The notes: generated by a model not told the origin, from the letters alone. Positions 9,545-19,477 are shown, counted from the stretch's first letter. The stretch is 38,857 nt of DNA from Bacteroidetes/Chlorobi group bacterium MS-B_bin-24 (GCA_003731685.1 RCNO01000002.1:15510-54366); one strand, 5' to 3'. A program made the numbers and translations.

Positions 9545-11191
9545 TTAGAAATCTTCAAATCTAAACACAAAACGAAAAACAAAATAGCCTTTTTGCCTTT
9601 GATATTTTCGATAATCGCACGAAAGTTGGAAATTGAAATTCCTTATAATTTCGAAGCCCCAAGAAAACTGTACTCGAAAAAGGTCGTTGCGAATTCCATC
9701 CAAAAAACTAACATAGTAACTATCGCTGGGGGTATGAACATATCTAAAATCTCCACCAACATTTCTAATAATTCGACCAGTGCTGTCAGTCTCGTTTTCA
9801 CCGTGTCGCTGGTAAGAAATACGCAAAATCGCAGGATAGCGACCAAACGCAAAATTCCTTACCAAAAACGCCACCTCGTCCGAATTTGGATAAAGATAAG
9901 TACCAAATAGTCTTCCGTCGTTTGTTCGATTATTGAAGCGATTGAAATGAGTGAACATATAAGGTTCGACTCGGGTATATTCCAAACCAAAATCAGTAGA
10001 AAATTCCGAAGAGTAAAGTATTCCGATATTCCAAGCAGTTTTGTTCGACCAGTAGTTTTTTCCAATCATCGAAAACATCAAGTCTTCGAGCATCCAAGTT
10101 CCAACAGCTTGAAAATTAGGCAAAAAGTTCCACTCGAAAGCAAAGCCCAACGATGCCTTGTCGCGGTCGCGCAACGAATGTTCAACCGATTTCAAAAATG
10201 TAAAAGGATTAAGATAGGCAATTTCTATTCCCCGACCCGAATAAACAATGCTCTGAAAATATGTCAAATTCCAAGTTCTGAATTGCAAAGTCGCAGAATG
10301 CAACACCATAAACTTTTGTGGAATATTTGCATCTGCTCCAAATTGAATTGAATCTTTCGGCTCGGCGACAAGTCCAAAATGCGAAAATGTATATTTAAAA
10401 TTTTTAAAACTTACACCAGCATAAAACTCATCCAACGGAGGGGCATTATCGGAAATTACAAGATTTTGGTAAACACCACTACCAAGAAAACGAGTCTCCC
10501 GCGACAATCCAGCGAAAAACCAATCCTTTTGGTATCGAATGTGAGATTCAACAAGGTCGAAGTCGCTATTCAACAGAGTAAACTTTATACTGTTTGCCAA
10601 AGTCTTATCTTCGTGGATTCCAAGTTCCCTTGAACCCGAGAAGATTGTGCCATTGGTTGCTTGGATATAGTAACCAAATATCGTATCGATTGTTCCGTAA
10701 ACGCGAAAACCCAAATTTCCGTATAAAGCATTTTCCGAAGTTCCATTATTGAGTTTATAAACTGTTCTTAAAGAACCAAGCGGTTTAACTGCAACAGAGT
10801 TCTTTTCATCAAGAAAATGATAAATATATTTATCCTTATTGGAAAAAAGATTAAGTGAAATAACTTGAACCGAATCCGATTTGCTTGGGATGAAAACAGC
10901 ATTTTCCTTTGGTTTCAACTCCAACTCAACAAGGAAATCTTCGAGCATTTTTTTGTCATTGCCATTTAATTCATTTGGATTTTCATAAACATTCAAAAGA
11001 ACTTGTTGAATCTCCTTTTTTGTGAAAGGTAAACGAAAAAAACTCTTTCCCGGTATCAAACCTTTGATATGAAGATGTTTTAAAAAAGGATAGACTGGAT
11101 GAGTCAATGGAACATTTTCCACCTGTCCAAACAAAGTTTGAGAAAACATCAGAGCCAAAATCACAACTAAGCTTAAAAGATATTTCGCCAT
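9545..11191 (-). CDS. Capsule assembly Wzi-like outer-membrane protein
   Basis: 548 aa, signal peptide, long beta-barrel pattern, HPVYPFLKHLHIKGLIPG N-terminus and genomic position beside a Wza-like export gene. Confidence 0.72.
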   Translation of the reverse strand: MAKYLLSLVVILALMFSQTLFGQVENVPLTHPVYPFLKHLHIKGLIPGKSFFRLPFTKKEIQQVLLNVYENPNELNGNDKKMLEDFLVELELKPKENAVFIPSKSDSVQVISLNLFSNKDKYIYHFLDEKNSVAVKPLGSLRTVYKLNNGTSENALYGNLGFRVYGTIDTIFGYYIQATNGTIFSGSRELGIHEDKTLANSIKFTLLNSDFDLVESHIRYQKDWFFAGLSRETRFLGSGVYQNLVISDNAPPLDEFYAGVSFKNFKYTFSHFGLVAEPKDSIQFGADANIPQKFMVLHSATLQFRTWNLTYFQSIVYSGRGIEIAYLNPFTFLKSVEHSLRDRDKASLGFAFEWNFLPNFQAVGTWMLEDLMFSMIGKNYWSNKTAWNIGILYSSEFSTDFGLEYTRVEPYMFTHFNRFNNRTNDGRLFGTYLYPNSDEVAFLVRNFAFGRYPAILRISYQRHGENETDSTGRIIRNVGGDFRYVHTPSDSYYVSFLDGIRNDLFRVQFSWGFEIIRNFNFQLSCDYRKYQRQKGYFVFRFVFRFEDF

Positions 11192-12912
11192 TAATTTCTT
11201 CGCGTTAAATTGATAATCAAATAGGTTAAGCTGATTAAAGTTGCAATCCCAGTTGCAATTAAGCTGTAATACTGAATTTCTGTGCCCGGTGGATTATCGG
11301 GAGCGGATGGCACAAAGATTTCGTCGCCATCGAGTACAGCGAACGACTTGGGGTCGAGCCAAGCCTTTTGAATCCCCCGAATAATTCGAACACGACTTTT
11401 CTTTGCAGTGCTCAAATATCCGCCAGCTTTTTCGATGTACCATTCGTAGTTTTTGCCTTCAACATATTCAACAAATCCGGGATTTTTCACCTGTCCCCAA
11501 ACAAACACTCTCTTCTTTGCAGATGGAATAATTACCATATCGCCATCGGAAAGCAAAATATTTTGCTGGGGATTATTCTGCTTCAACAATGCTTCGAAAT
11601 CACAGGAAACAAGATGGGATTTGGTCAATAAGTTCATTTTGGTTCGGGTTGTGTCCTCCATAGTCAAATTGCTCTGTTTCAGGAAGGCGTAAAAGTCGAG
11701 CATAAGGTCGTCCGAAAATTTTTTGGGAGGATAACTCCGCACGACATAGGATTGCGAAAGCAAAGGTTCCCCAACAATTCCACCGGCAAAATTAATCAAG
11801 TCCAAAATTCGTGTCTTCCCAAGTTCGATTTGATAAATACCGGGATTCCTCACGGTTCCGAAGATTCCTGCTACGCCCACAGTAGCTTTTGTAATCGGCG
11901 CCTTTTCGGGAACAATTATACTCGCATAAGGTTGCAATTCAAAATCATTTACAGGATATAAGTTTGAATCAATCGAAACTTTAACTTGTTCGGTTCCGTT
12001 CACAACAACAACATTGGACAGGTCTGCATTTTCATTAAAACCTTTGGCAAATTTTATAAAATCAGAAACTTTATCTCCTTTTTTGAAAAAATATTTTCCG
12101 GGCTGAACCAAAGCACCCGAAACGCTAACGAATTCAAATTCCTCGCGAGGGAAGGGCACATAAATTTCATCACCTTCGCGAATATATGGGTCAAAAATAA
12201 AAGTATTCCGAGATTTGCTCAACTCAAGGTCGGCTTTCCTCAGACCATAAATTTGATTGAAAACCGAAATGTTCCTTGTCGAATAAAACGATTCGCTTGG
12301 TATTCCGCGCGCCACAAGTTCTTCCTCCCTTCGGCGGTTTATTTTGCTTAGTAAAATTTCGTTTTCGAAAGCATTCATTGTAATTTCTTGGTTCGAGAAT
12401 TCCAAATTGGCTATGGCAACTGCATCGGAAACACGAAAACTCGCTGGCAACGAATAGATACCCGGCTTTCGCACATTCCCAAAAGCTTTAATTAACACAA
12501 TCCGAGGTTGAAATAAAGAAATCGAAACTTCAGCCGAAGGGTTTACTTTTTTAACTTGTTCGATAATTGCCTTCTTTGCCTCCAACAGTGTTTTCCCCTG
12601 AACATCGACGAAGCCATATCTCGACAAGGCTAATTTGCCATCGGCTGTAACTTTCGCATATTCCGTTGTAATTGTTGCTGGTGTTACCAAAATCGAGAAT
12701 ATATCGTTTGGACCAACATAATAGAAAGAGTCGGCAACAAAGGAACTCGTTGGAAATTTTTCGGTTTGCGAAAAAATTTGCTGTTGGAATGGGCTCTTTA
12801 ATTGTTCTTCCGAATAAATATCTTTCTGTAAAGTTGGTAATCCCGTGATTTGGGGAAACAGAAAAGACAAGTTTAAAACAAACAAAAAGAAAACTGCAAA
12901 AAAACCACGCAT
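11191..12912 (-). CDS. Polysaccharide export protein with multiple SLBB domains (Wza-like)
   Basis: YYVGPNDIFSILV...TADGKLALSRYGFVDVQGKTLLEAKKAI export domain, then repeated SLBB motifs (VSGALVQPGKYFFKKGDKVSDFI; VAGIFGTVRNPGIYQIELGKTRILDLI; VWGQVKNPGFVEYVEGKNYEWYI). Start set at ATG 12912 (MRGFFAVFFLF signal peptide) rather than 12951. Confidence 0.9.
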   Translation of the reverse strand: MRGFFAVFFLFVLNLSFLFPQITGLPTLQKDIYSEEQLKSPFQQQIFSQTEKFPTSSFVADSFYYVGPNDIFSILVTPATITTEYAKVTADGKLALSRYGFVDVQGKTLLEAKKAIIEQVKKVNPSAEVSISLFQPRIVLIKAFGNVRKPGIYSLPASFRVSDAVAIANLEFSNQEITMNAFENEILLSKINRRREEELVARGIPSESFYSTRNISVFNQIYGLRKADLELSKSRNTFIFDPYIREGDEIYVPFPREEFEFVSVSGALVQPGKYFFKKGDKVSDFIKFAKGFNENADLSNVVVVNGTEQVKVSIDSNLYPVNDFELQPYASIIVPEKAPITKATVGVAGIFGTVRNPGIYQIELGKTRILDLINFAGGIVGEPLLSQSYVVRSYPPKKFSDDLMLDFYAFLKQSNLTMEDTTRTKMNLLTKSHLVSCDFEALLKQNNPQQNILLSDGDMVIIPSAKKRVFVWGQVKNPGFVEYVEGKNYEWYIEKAGGYLSTAKKSRVRIIRGIQKAWLDPKSFAVLDGDEIFVPSAPDNPPGTEIQYYSLIATGIATLISLTYLIINLTRRN

Positions 12913-13058
12913 TTTTACACCAATTAAGAAAACAAAATTAAAAAATACCAATGAAGTAATTCAAATACCCAAAGGATTGTTTAATAACTTATGTTCGAAA
13001 AGGCATTAAGATTTGGTTTTAAAATTTTTCACAAACGGCAACCCGTTTTTCTTAAATC

Positions 13059-13094
13059 AAAAAAATATGGAGCCCAATCGCCGATTGGACTCCA
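13059..13094 (-). terminator. Rho-independent terminator downstream of the sigma/anti-sigma operon
   Basis: Minus strand reads TGGAGTCCAATC-GGC-GATTGGGCTCCA followed by TATTTTTTT: 12-bp stem with one U.G wobble, 3-nt loop and U-tract. Confidence 0.9.
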
Positions 13095-13145
13095 TCGAGG
13101 GAAAAGTTATATTTCAAATGCTTTTCTAATATGATTTAAACAAGA

Positions 13146-15677
13146 TTATCGAACAATCGAAATCTTGAAATTGTCAATTCCTTTGTTCGTTGCTACCCTG
13201 ACAAAGTAGACGCCGTTCGAAAGAGCATCAAGGCGAATTTGCACTGGCTTACCCGGCGATTTACTCTCGGAAACAAGGTTCCCATACAAATCATAAATCC
13301 TAACATTATCAATCACGGTTTCGGGTGCGGAATTTATAGTCAAATTATTCTCGGACTGCAAAATTGAAATTCCAAGATTATTGTTCGATTCTACAAGCGA
13401 AACTTCTTTCGACAGTAGAATTTCATTATAAAACTGATAGTTAGACTCATAATCGGCAGTTACAAAAATTTCGGCATCTTCGTAGCCAACTTTCGAAACA
13501 ACAATCCGAAGGTCTCCGGGAACAAGTTCTTCGAGGGCAAAATCTCCATATTTGTCGGTAACATAATAATCCAAAACATTTCCATCTTTATCAAGGGCGC
13601 AAACCAAAGCTTCGGAAATGGGGTTGTAACATTGTGGTTCACTGAGTAATTTTATTATTCCAGTATTTTCTTCAACCCGACCCGAGTAACTCACAAGCCC
13701 TTTCAAAGAAAGCCTGTCTTTATGTTTAATTTCGTAAACTACTTGAATCATAAACTCGCCAACTTCAATTTGAGTGGCTTCGCGCCATTTGAGAGTTGCA
13801 AAATCATTTGCCTTGTAGTATCCGGGAACATATCTTTTATCTTTTGGAACCGAAAGAAGGACATATTTTCCCAATGGCAGATTTTGGAAAAGGAAATGCC
13901 CATCCTTGTCTGTTTCGACTACCCTAACAGTTGCATTTGGCTTATTAAAATTATCTCCGGAAGGCTGAATCAGTATTGCAAAAACTCGGGATTCGATTGG
14001 ATTTCGGTCTTTGTCGACTACAACTCCAGCAAATCCATTTTGGTATTTCTGACGTTCTTTCAGATAAAAGTTGACATCATCTAAATCTTGGTTAAGTACA
14101 AGAATATCAGCATTATAAGGTGAAGTAGCAAGATAATAGTATTGGTCCAAATAACTTGACTTATCCAAAGGAATAGCGTGGGCGATATAAGATAAATTGT
14201 TTGGCAGGCTGATTTCATATTTCCCTCCGGAATCGGTCTTCGTCACAAATTGTGGAATATTGCCAATGTTCTCCCGTTTGTCAAGAGCAAAAATAACTTC
14301 AACAGGCAAAAATTCTACAATCGCTGGCACTGGTTTGTTATCGCCCGAAGAAACCACAACTCCCGAAACACTATAAAGAACTGGCACGGGCTTCCTCGTC
14401 AACAAGACTTTTATGGTTTGTTCGGGGGGTTGCTCACAACTCAATGGAACTTTTGTTGCACCATTCAGACTGCTTGCCTTAAAGTAAAATTGATGTTCAA
14501 AAAGTTCTCCAGAAAATTCAAAAACATAAATTCCCGAAGGAAGGTAAAACTCAAAATGTCCCTGCTGAATTGCAGTTCTGAAAGCTGCGTTGCCCGTATT
14601 CATCTTCTCGTCAAGTTTCCAAGCAATCGCTACTCCATTGGGCACGGGAGGTCCGTCGTCGAAATTTGCTTCACCAATCAAATGGACACAATTCTTATTT
14701 GCATTATTATTTTGCACATTAACAATAACCTTTTGGATATCGTAAACATTTGTATCGCAAAGCAGGTAAGCCATAATCGAAAATTCAAAAGTTCCGGGAT
14801 TGGTTGGTACCCAGTTAATAATTCCCATCCCTTCATCAATGTAAAGATTATCAATGTTCGTGTTTAAGATTTTGTATTTAACAATACAATAAACATTAGT
14901 TTCGGTAACAACCTTATAATTATAGGGCACACCAACAACTGCTTTTGTAGGCGGAGTACTGACTATCTTCACGAAAGCCTTATTGTTATTGGGAATACTG
15001 TCGAGCACCTGCAATTGATATCGCTGATACGCAGGTTCAATATTAGCGGCGCAAGCAACACCAACTTTGATTTCAACTTCATATTTCCCTGCCTTTTCGG
15101 GAATCCATTCGATAAAACCAGTCGAAGAAATTTTCATCCCTTCTGGAACTTCCCCAACAAGTTCAAATGTTAAGGGACATCTAATATTCGAAGAAGTTAG
15201 CACCTGATAAACATATTTCTTCCCAACATAGGCAAGCAATGGAGGATTCGAAATGATTTTCACGAAAAATTTCTGTTCATAATACAATTGCAAAGCGACT
15301 TTGTTGCTTGGCAAGCTTTGGGCATCGCCTTTAAATGCTGTTACATAAAATTCATACGTTCCTTTTGGCAAATTGTTGACAGTAAAGTCATACTTATAAA
15401 CATTCGGCTTAGAGGGAATAGAATCTACAAGTGTTGTGGTTACTTTGTTTTTGTCGAAAGTATTTTGATAAATCTTAAAACCATCGGGGAAAACATAATT
15501 CATATCATTTCCCTTGTCGATAAACCAGTAAAGGTCAACTTTGTAAGTACCATCAAGGTTTTGCTCGGAGGACGCAGTTAATTGGCGAGGTGGATTTGGA
15601 ACAACATTTTGGGCAAGAAGGGGAATTACACTGAAAAGAACTACAATTATTCCCAAAAACAAGTGCTGCTTTTTCAT
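13146..15677 (-). CDS. Secreted multidomain protein (Ig-like/cadherin-like repeats, carboxypeptidase-regulatory-like domains) with T9SS C-terminal sorting domain
   Basis: Two repeats of putative-Ig type (ISNPPLLAYVGKKYVYQV... / VSTPPTKAVVGVPYNYKV...), several CarboxypepD_reg-like segments (GVVVDKDRNPIESRVFAILI), C-terminus VIDNVRIYDLYGNLVSESKSPGKPVQIRLDALSNGVYFVRVATNKGIDNFKISIVR. Confidence 0.88.
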   Translation of the reverse strand: MKKQHLFLGIIVVLFSVIPLLAQNVVPNPPRQLTASSEQNLDGTYKVDLYWFIDKGNDMNYVFPDGFKIYQNTFDKNKVTTTLVDSIPSKPNVYKYDFTVNNLPKGTYEFYVTAFKGDAQSLPSNKVALQLYYEQKFFVKIISNPPLLAYVGKKYVYQVLTSSNIRCPLTFELVGEVPEGMKISSTGFIEWIPEKAGKYEVEIKVGVACAANIEPAYQRYQLQVLDSIPNNNKAFVKIVSTPPTKAVVGVPYNYKVVTETNVYCIVKYKILNTNIDNLYIDEGMGIINWVPTNPGTFEFSIMAYLLCDTNVYDIQKVIVNVQNNNANKNCVHLIGEANFDDGPPVPNGVAIAWKLDEKMNTGNAAFRTAIQQGHFEFYLPSGIYVFEFSGELFEHQFYFKASSLNGATKVPLSCEQPPEQTIKVLLTRKPVPVLYSVSGVVVSSGDNKPVPAIVEFLPVEVIFALDKRENIGNIPQFVTKTDSGGKYEISLPNNLSYIAHAIPLDKSSYLDQYYYLATSPYNADILVLNQDLDDVNFYLKERQKYQNGFAGVVVDKDRNPIESRVFAILIQPSGDNFNKPNATVRVVETDKDGHFLFQNLPLGKYVLLSVPKDKRYVPGYYKANDFATLKWREATQIEVGEFMIQVVYEIKHKDRLSLKGLVSYSGRVEENTGIIKLLSEPQCYNPISEALVCALDKDGNVLDYYVTDKYGDFALEELVPGDLRIVVSKVGYEDAEIFVTADYESNYQFYNEILLSKEVSLVESNNNLGISILQSENNLTINSAPETVIDNVRIYDLYGNLVSESKSPGKPVQIRLDALSNGVYFVRVATNKGIDNFKISIVR

Positions 15678-15705
15678 AAGTCCACCACATATAAATGAAA
15701 AAATA

Positions 15706-16470
15706 TTAGTATTTCATTCTAAATTTAAAATTCAGAATTAAAGAATCGGGTATTGCTGTTGTTTCCTCAATTTTCAATTTAATCTCCTTTTTCTCCCAAT
15801 ACTCAACTTCCTTAACAATGGGCTTGTCGTCGACCCAAACGGTATCCAAACGGGTTTTCTTTACAGAATCAATCACAGTGGTATCTCGGAATATTGTCTC
15901 GAAGCGGGAGTCGAAAATTTTCCCATAACCTGTTAACCAGATTTCACGATATGGTTTGTTCAAGGAACAATTAATTTCCAGACTATTTGGGAAACTGCAA
16001 GGGTCAACAAGTGTATCTTGTGAATCTTTTGGACCTCGCCGAAGCATTAATTTCACCCAACTCCTTGGATATTCATTCAACCTCAAAGATAATGGAATAC
16101 CCAACACAGGAAAGGAATCCAAATTAAAATTATATTCTCTAATACTTATTCGTCGGAATTTTTCATCGGAATGTTTACGATTTCTGTAAAGCATTACTCG
16201 GAACCAAATACGAGGAGGTTGCGTTAAAGTGTCGACATAAATTTGTGTCTTTCCAGTTAAGAAAAATTTTTCTTGGTTATTATAGTCAAAACTACTTTCT
16301 TCAACACCATTTTCGGAAAAGGAAAAGTATGATATTTCAGGGCGGATGAAAGCCTTTTCCCTATCTTTTGGTGTAATCTTAACGGGACCATCTAACTCCG
16401 TTGGCGGGGAGCAAGACCCAAAAATCAACGGTAAAGCAACCAACAAAGCAATGAGAATAAATTTCCTCAT
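15706..16470 (-). CDS. Predicted lipoprotein of unknown function
   Basis: MRKFILIALLVALPLIFGSCSPP lipobox; start set at 16470 rather than 16503. Confidence 0.78.
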   Translation of the reverse strand: MRKFILIALLVALPLIFGSCSPPTELDGPVKITPKDREKAFIRPEISYFSFSENGVEESSFDYNNQEKFFLTGKTQIYVDTLTQPPRIWFRVMLYRNRKHSDEKFRRISIREYNFNLDSFPVLGIPLSLRLNEYPRSWVKLMLRRGPKDSQDTLVDPCSFPNSLEINCSLNKPYREIWLTGYGKIFDSRFETIFRDTTVIDSVKKTRLDTVWVDDKPIVKEVEYWEKKEIKLKIEETTAIPDSLILNFKFRMKY

Positions 16471-16480
16471 TTTTATAACT

Positions 16481-17671
16481 CTAAAAAATAATTGATATTC
16501 CATAAGTAAGCCCTACTTTCCTTGTTAAATAATATACTTTTTGGTTCTGATAAAGCAACATCGTACCTTCGGCACCCAAGTAAAGTTCAAGATTTGAATA
16601 TGCAGGCCTGTAGCGCAGTCCACCAATCCCTTTGACCAAAGGTCCCCCAATCTGGGAACCACCCGCCAAAAATGTAACAAATGGTTGGAAATAATAAAAG
16701 CTATAAGGTAAAGTATAATCGACCCCTACAGCAGCCCAAAAGAGAGCAGGCTTCTGTTCATAAGCAAACTGTACACCATTAATTTCGTTGTTGTAGGATA
16801 GCCCAAATAACTCTTTCCCAAATTCCATACCAAATTTTATGTCGTCCCATTGTGTAAAATACAAACCCAAGCTGACATTGTTCAAAACAGAATTACTTGT
16901 AGCAATATTAGGATTTGGGAAAGATTTTCCAGCAATTCCCCGAAGATTTATACCAAAATCCCATCCCGAATGGACATTACTGCTTTCAGGATATTTCGCC
17001 AAAGGAACATTTTTGGTTCGACTTGTAGAAGATAAAACCAAATTTAAGCTTCTATCCCGATAAACATTGTCTTGTTTTGTTGTTTCCAAAAGCAAATTAT
17101 TTGAGGAATTATTATAAGTTGGACGCGGAAAGGTTTGTTCAATTTCTTCCAAATTTTTATTATTCGCTTGGGCAAATGATTTATCGGAACTCTGATTTTC
17201 TTTAACTATATAAACCGTTCGAGGACTACTCGAAATTTTGGGGACAGAACTACTTTCCACGCTCGAAATAATCATCGGGGGAGTCTGAACGATTGCCTTT
17301 GGAGATTGGGGATTTGTATTAGTTTCAGGTCTTAAAAAGAAATATGTTAAAAGAAAAGTAATGATTGCGGTCGAAAGCATAAGCACAGCTGTTCGCCCAA
17401 ACTTTGCAAAGAACAAAGGTTTCAAAGATGGACCTGCATCCTCGATTGTTTTAAATCTTAAAGCCCTTGCAATGTTTTGAACAGCAGAGGCGGGCGGAAT
17501 AATTGAGTTAAAGTCGCTACGAACCGAACGGGCAATGGCAAGATGCTCTTTAAGTAAACTCCTAAGCTCCTCGTTAACCGAAAGAGCAAGGAATAAGTTT
17601 GGCTCTTCAGTTGCTGGCAACTCACCATCGAGAAATTCAATTATTTTTTCCGAAAAATTTCCTGTATCCAT
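16481..17671 (-). CDS. Anti-sigma factor-like protein fused to C-terminal outer-membrane beta-barrel (Dma-like architecture)
   Basis: Residues ~1-75 resemble anti-sigma N-terminal helices (IIEFLDGELPATEEPNLFLALSVNEELRSLLKEHL); one TM helix ~94-113 (TAVLMLSTAIITFLLTYFFL); S/N/Q/P-rich linker ~114-235; ~236-396 alternating beta-strand pattern ending YGISIIF. Adjacent to and downstream of an ECF sigma gene. Confidence 0.78.
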   Translation of the reverse strand: MDTGNFSEKIIEFLDGELPATEEPNLFLALSVNEELRSLLKEHLAIARSVRSDFNSIIPPASAVQNIARALRFKTIEDAGPSLKPLFFAKFGRTAVLMLSTAIITFLLTYFFLRPETNTNPQSPKAIVQTPPMIISSVESSSVPKISSSPRTVYIVKENQSSDKSFAQANNKNLEEIEQTFPRPTYNNSSNNLLLETTKQDNVYRDRSLNLVLSSTSRTKNVPLAKYPESSNVHSGWDFGINLRGIAGKSFPNPNIATSNSVLNNVSLGLYFTQWDDIKFGMEFGKELFGLSYNNEINGVQFAYEQKPALFWAAVGVDYTLPYSFYYFQPFVTFLAGGSQIGGPLVKGIGGLRYRPAYSNLELYLGAEGTMLLYQNQKVYYLTRKVGLTYGISIIF

Positions 17672-17682
17672 TTATCTCCCCT

Positions 17683-18249
17683 CTACATTTTTGACAATTC
17701 CGAAATATATGGGGCAAGTATTTCGCGAAGTTTTTCTTTCGCCCGAAAAATTCTGATCTTAACCAGTGCAAGCGAAATATTCAATAATTCTGCTATTTCT
17801 TGGTAACTCATTCCTTCGTATTCACGAAGTATGAAAGCTTCGCGATAATCAGGCGGAAGTTGCTGCAAAGCAGTATGAATCAACCCAAGCAACTCGTCCT
17901 GTTCTTCTTGGTCCGATTTGTTCTCGAAATACATATAATCTTCTAATTGCGTTGTTGTTCTACTTTGTCGTGCAAAATTCAAACAAACATTCCGAGCTAT
18001 CCGAAGCAAATATGCTGGAAGATTTGTCATATCTTTCGGCTCATCAGCAGCTTTATAAAAATTCACAAATGTATCTTGAAACGCATCCATTGCATCCTCC
18101 CTATTCCCTAAAAATCGCTTACAATAAGCATAAATCCTTCCTGAATATCGCCTATATATCTCCAAAAAAGCGTATTCGCTTTCACGATTCTTTTTCGAAA
18201 GCAATTTGAATAATTCATTATCACTTAATTTCTCTATTTCATTTTGCAT
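17683..18249 (-). CDS. ECF-type RNA polymerase sigma factor
   Basis: Region 2 (YRRYSGRIYAYCKRFLGNREDAMDAFQDTFVNFYKA) and region 4 (LQQLPPDYREAFILREYEGMSYQEIAELLNISLALVKIRIFRAKEKLREIL). Confidence 0.95.
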   Translation of the reverse strand: MQNEIEKLSDNELFKLLSKKNRESEYAFLEIYRRYSGRIYAYCKRFLGNREDAMDAFQDTFVNFYKAADEPKDMTNLPAYLLRIARNVCLNFARQSRTTTQLEDYMYFENKSDQEEQDELLGLIHTALQQLPPDYREAFILREYEGMSYQEIAELLNISLALVKIRIFRAKEKLREILAPYISELSKM

Positions 18250-18356
18250 TCATTTCCAATAACACAAATGGATAAAAAAAGTTACACCATAAAAAAGACA
18301 CTTTTAAACCCAACTTTATTATATTGCAAATTTTATAAATTCAATTTACGCTTTAA

Positions 18357-19475
18357 ATGGGAGAAAAAATAAAGATAATTTCTGTTGTTGGGGCACGCCC
18401 CAACTTTATGAAAGTTGCACCTTTGCCCCGCATCTTTAAAAAAATGACAGACAAAATTACACATTTGATTTGTCATACTGGGCAACATTATGATTACGAA
18501 ATGTCCCAAGCATTTTTCGATAACTTGGGCTTGCCCGAACCTGACTTCTATCTTGGAGTTGGCTCTGGTTCCCATTCCGAACAAACAGGCAAAATAATGA
18601 TTGAATTCGAGAAGGTTTGCATTCAAGCCAAACCGGACCTTGTCATTGTTGTTGGTGATGTAAATTCTACAATTGCAGCAACCTTGACAGCAACAAAAAT
18701 GGGCATATTAACAGCCCACATCGAAGCGGGCTTGCGAAGTTTCGACCGCTCTATGCCCGAAGAAATTAATCGAATTGCAACAGATTCGATTTGCGATTTC
18801 CATTTCGTAACCGAACAAAGTGGAATGGATAATCTTATTCGCGAAGGACACAAGCCCGAAAATATCTTCTTCGTTGGCAACACAATGATTGATTCGCTCG
18901 TATACATCTTGGACAAAATCGAGCAAAGCACTATTCTTTCCAATCTTGGTCTACAGAACGAAGAATTTGCACTAATGACTTTGCATCGCCCCAGTAATGT
19001 CGACGACCCAAAACAATTATCAAATTTAATCGATGTAATTGAGTTTATTTGCAATTACATACGATTAGTTTTCCCAATCCATCCAAGAACTCGAAAGAAT
19101 ATCGAAGAATTTGGATTGAAAAACAAGATTGAAAACATAAAGAATTTGATAGTTACCGATCCATTGGGATATATTGATTTTGTGAAATTGATGAAAAACT
19201 CTCAATTTGTAATGACCGATTCTGGGGGAATTCAAGAAGAGACTACATTTTTGAAAATTCCTTGCATAACAATGAGAACTACAACCGAAAGACCTATAAC
19301 TTGTCAGATTGGAACAAATCGGCTTGTGCCACCCGAAAAGTCGAAATTAATCCAAGCAGTGCAAGATGTATTGTTTGGCTCGCCAAAGGAATCTCAAATC
19401 CCAAAATACTGGGATGGCAAGGCTGCCGAAAGAATCGCAGAGATTATTTTGAAAATTTTTAAAAAGGATAAATAA
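18357..19475 (+). CDS. wecB: UDP-N-acetylglucosamine 2-epimerase (non-hydrolyzing)
   Basis: VVGARPNFMKVAPLPRIF, HTGQHYDYEMSQAFFD, HIEAGLRSFDRSMPEEINRIATD, TDSGGIQEETTFLKIPCITMRTTTERP. Confidence 0.95.
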   Translation: MGEKIKIISVVGARPNFMKVAPLPRIFKKMTDKITHLICHTGQHYDYEMSQAFFDNLGLPEPDFYLGVGSGSHSEQTGKIMIEFEKVCIQAKPDLVIVVGDVNSTIAATLTATKMGILTAHIEAGLRSFDRSMPEEINRIATDSICDFHFVTEQSGMDNLIREGHKPENIFFVGNTMIDSLVYILDKIEQSTILSNLGLQNEEFALMTLHRPSNVDDPKQLSNLIDVIEFICNYIRLVFPIHPRTRKNIEEFGLKNKIENIKNLIVTDPLGYIDFVKLMKNSQFVMTDSGGIQEETTFLKIPCITMRTTTERPITCQIGTNRLVPPEKSKLIQAVQDVLFGSPKESQIPKYWDGKAAERIAEIILKIFKKDK

Positions 19476-19477
19476 AG

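Noticed and set aside
14250-14867. 205-aa plus-strand ORF
   Set aside because: Fully antisense to the well-supported T9SS multidomain protein 13146..15677; composition looks like shadow translation.
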